NCBI RefSeq assembly: GCF_051020765.1
Contig: NW_027469086.1
Location: 1,674,001 to 1,738,000, forward strand
Direction: 5' to 3'
Source: Lasioglossum baleicum
Taxonomy: Eukaryota > Arthropoda > Insecta > Hymenoptera > Halictidae
DNA length: 64,000 nucleotides
Position numbers and translations under genes: made by a program
Notes under the pieces: generated by a model
Databases searched by the model: none
Told to the model about the DNA's origin: nothing
What the model saw: the letters and a program-made list of their open reading frames with translations, nothing else
Shown here: positions 63,001 to 64,000 of the stretch, piece after piece
Layout of the letters: every line of letters starts with the position of its first letter
Numbering within the stretch: the stretch's first letter is position 1

Positions 63001-64000
63001 TCCTCTCGCACGTGTTTTTGCTCGACTAGCCTGCGGGATGCATCCTCTCGCACGTGTTTTTACTCGACTTGCCTGCGGGATGCATCCTCTCGCACGTGTT
63101 TTTGCTCGACTAGCCTGCGGGATGCATCCTCTCGCACGTGTTTTTACTCGACTAGCCTGCGGGATGCATCCTCTCGCACGTGTTTTTGCTCGACTAGCCA
63201 TGCGCATCCCAAAAAACCTGCGCATGCGCATCCCAAAAAACCTGCGCATGCGCATCTCACAAAACCTGCGCATGCGCATCCCACAAAACCTGCGCATGCG
63301 CATCCCACAAAACCTCGCACGTGTTTTTACTCGACTAGCCTGCGGGATGCATCCTCTCGCACGTGTTTTTGCTCGACTAGCCATGCGCATCCCAAAAAAC
63401 CTGCGCATGCGCATCCCAAAAAACCTGCGCATGCGCATCCCACAAAACCTGCGCATGCGCATCCCACAAAACCTGCGCATGCGCATCCCACAAAACCTCG
63501 CACTTGGTTTTACTCGACTACCCTGCGGGATGCATCCTCTCGCACGTGTTTTTGCTCGACTAGCCATGCGCATCCCAAAAAACCTGCGCATGCGCATCCC
63601 ACAAAACCTGCGCATGCGCATCCCACAAAACCTCGCACGTGTTTTTACACGACTAGCCTGCGGGATGCATCCTCTCGCACGTGTTTTTACTCGACTTGCC
63701 TGCGGGATGCATCCTCTCGCACGTGTTTTTGCTCGACTAGCCATGCGCATCCCAAAAAACCTGCGCACGCGCATCCCACAAAACCTGCGGATGCGCATCC
63801 CACAAAACCTCGCACGTGTTTTTACTCGTCTAGCCTGCAGGATGCATCCTCTCGCACGTGTTTTTACTCGACTAGCCTGCGGGATGCATCCTCTCGCACG
63901 TGTTTTTGCTCGACTAGCCATGCGCATCCCAAAAAACCTGCGCATGCGCATCCCAAAAAACCTGCGCATGCGCATCCCACAAAACCTGCGCATGCGCATC
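39011..64000 (+). repeat. Satellite array of 42-bp and 24-bp monomers, runs off the window
   Basis: The 42-bp unit runs CTCGCACGTGTTTTT...GGGATGCATCCT and has G/A variants (TTTTTACTCG or TTTTTGCTCG). The 24-bp unit is ATGCGCATCCCACAAAACCT plus GCGC, with a CCCAAAAAACC variant. Runs of one to six 24-bp units interrupt 42-bp runs, always entering after GACTAGCC and leaving into CTCGCACGTG. Multi-kilobase blocks recur: landmarks at 42494 and 44885, 51639 and 54563, and 48826 and 60919 are matched copies. Both monomer lengths are multiples of three, so several frames on both strands lack stops for kilobases (up to 3,820 codons at 40295-51757). These are not genes. Confidence 0.95.
57415..58410 (+). 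other. Indel-rich segment within the satellite
   Basis: About a dozen one- or two-base insertions and deletions fall in about 1 kb. Examples are CCCACAAAAAACC near 57417, GCATCCACAAAACC near 57438, CTCGGACTAG near 57507, CACAGTG near 57842, GCGCATTGCGC near 58110 and CTAGGCCTG near 58400. The surrounding 24 kb is almost free of such changes. Homopolymer and single-base errors of both signs suggest an unpolished stretch of assembly. Confidence 0.7.

Noticed and set aside
39011..64000. CRISPR-like alternation of repeats
   Set aside because: There are no unique spacers; everything is one of two monomers, and the window is eukaryotic.
39011..64000. Telomeric TTAGG repeats or a CENP-B box marking chromosome function of the satellite
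   Set aside because: Neither motif was seen in the monomers, so no telomere or centromere call can be supported.

Overview
This is repeat-dense eukaryotic nuclear DNA, almost certainly from an insect and perhaps a hymenopteran. The pointers are LTR retrotransposons with a tRNA-Ser-type primer-binding site, a retroviral-style Gag and protease with a captured viral-type envelope, an APE-type LINE, and a long satellite array. The taxon is an inference; no ordinary host gene, rRNA or tRNA was recognised.

Layout. Positions 1-9321 hold one LTR retrotransposon of 'family A' (LTRs 277-2231 and 6475-8466) set against pieces of other LTR elements (families B and C). Positions 9322-11296 are a minus-strand family A LTR. 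Next come an internally deleted relative whose gag is fused to an env tail (11408-12400) and a full-length two-ORF LINE (12806-17728) with a 14-bp target-site duplication. Positions 17743-18979 are unassigned DNA and a second family B piece. Positions 18980-22973 are a family A LTR with a solo LTR (20013-22005) inside it, flanked by a 4-bp duplication. A 310-bp satellite patch follows (22974-23283), then a 15.7-kb nested block of three family A elements (23284-39010) flanked by the 4-bp duplication ATCC. Satellite runs from 39011 to the window end.

How it works together. Family A keeps Gag, a retropepsin and the linker that normally precedes reverse transcriptase. No RT, RNase H or integrase is present in any of the three copies. 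Where RT should start there are tandem 48-bp and 30-bp coding repeats. After these, one copy carries a full env-type glycoprotein, and another carries a small Cys-rich acidic-tailed ORF instead. Every family A LTR that covers the region also carries an intact 172-codon ORF on the sense strand. The LTR contains a textbook heat-shock element and a roughly 48-bp-spaced series of MARE/ARE-like sites. My reading is a non-autonomous, possibly stress-responsive retroelement lineage with its own LTR-encoded protein, mobilised in trans.

The satellite is built from a 42-bp and a 24-bp monomer. Both lengths are multiples of three, which creates enormous meaningless ORFs on both strands. Each 42-bp unit carries a CACGTG E-box, and each 24-bp junction carries a 12-bp alternating purine/pyrimidine palindrome. 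All comparisons here were made by eye.
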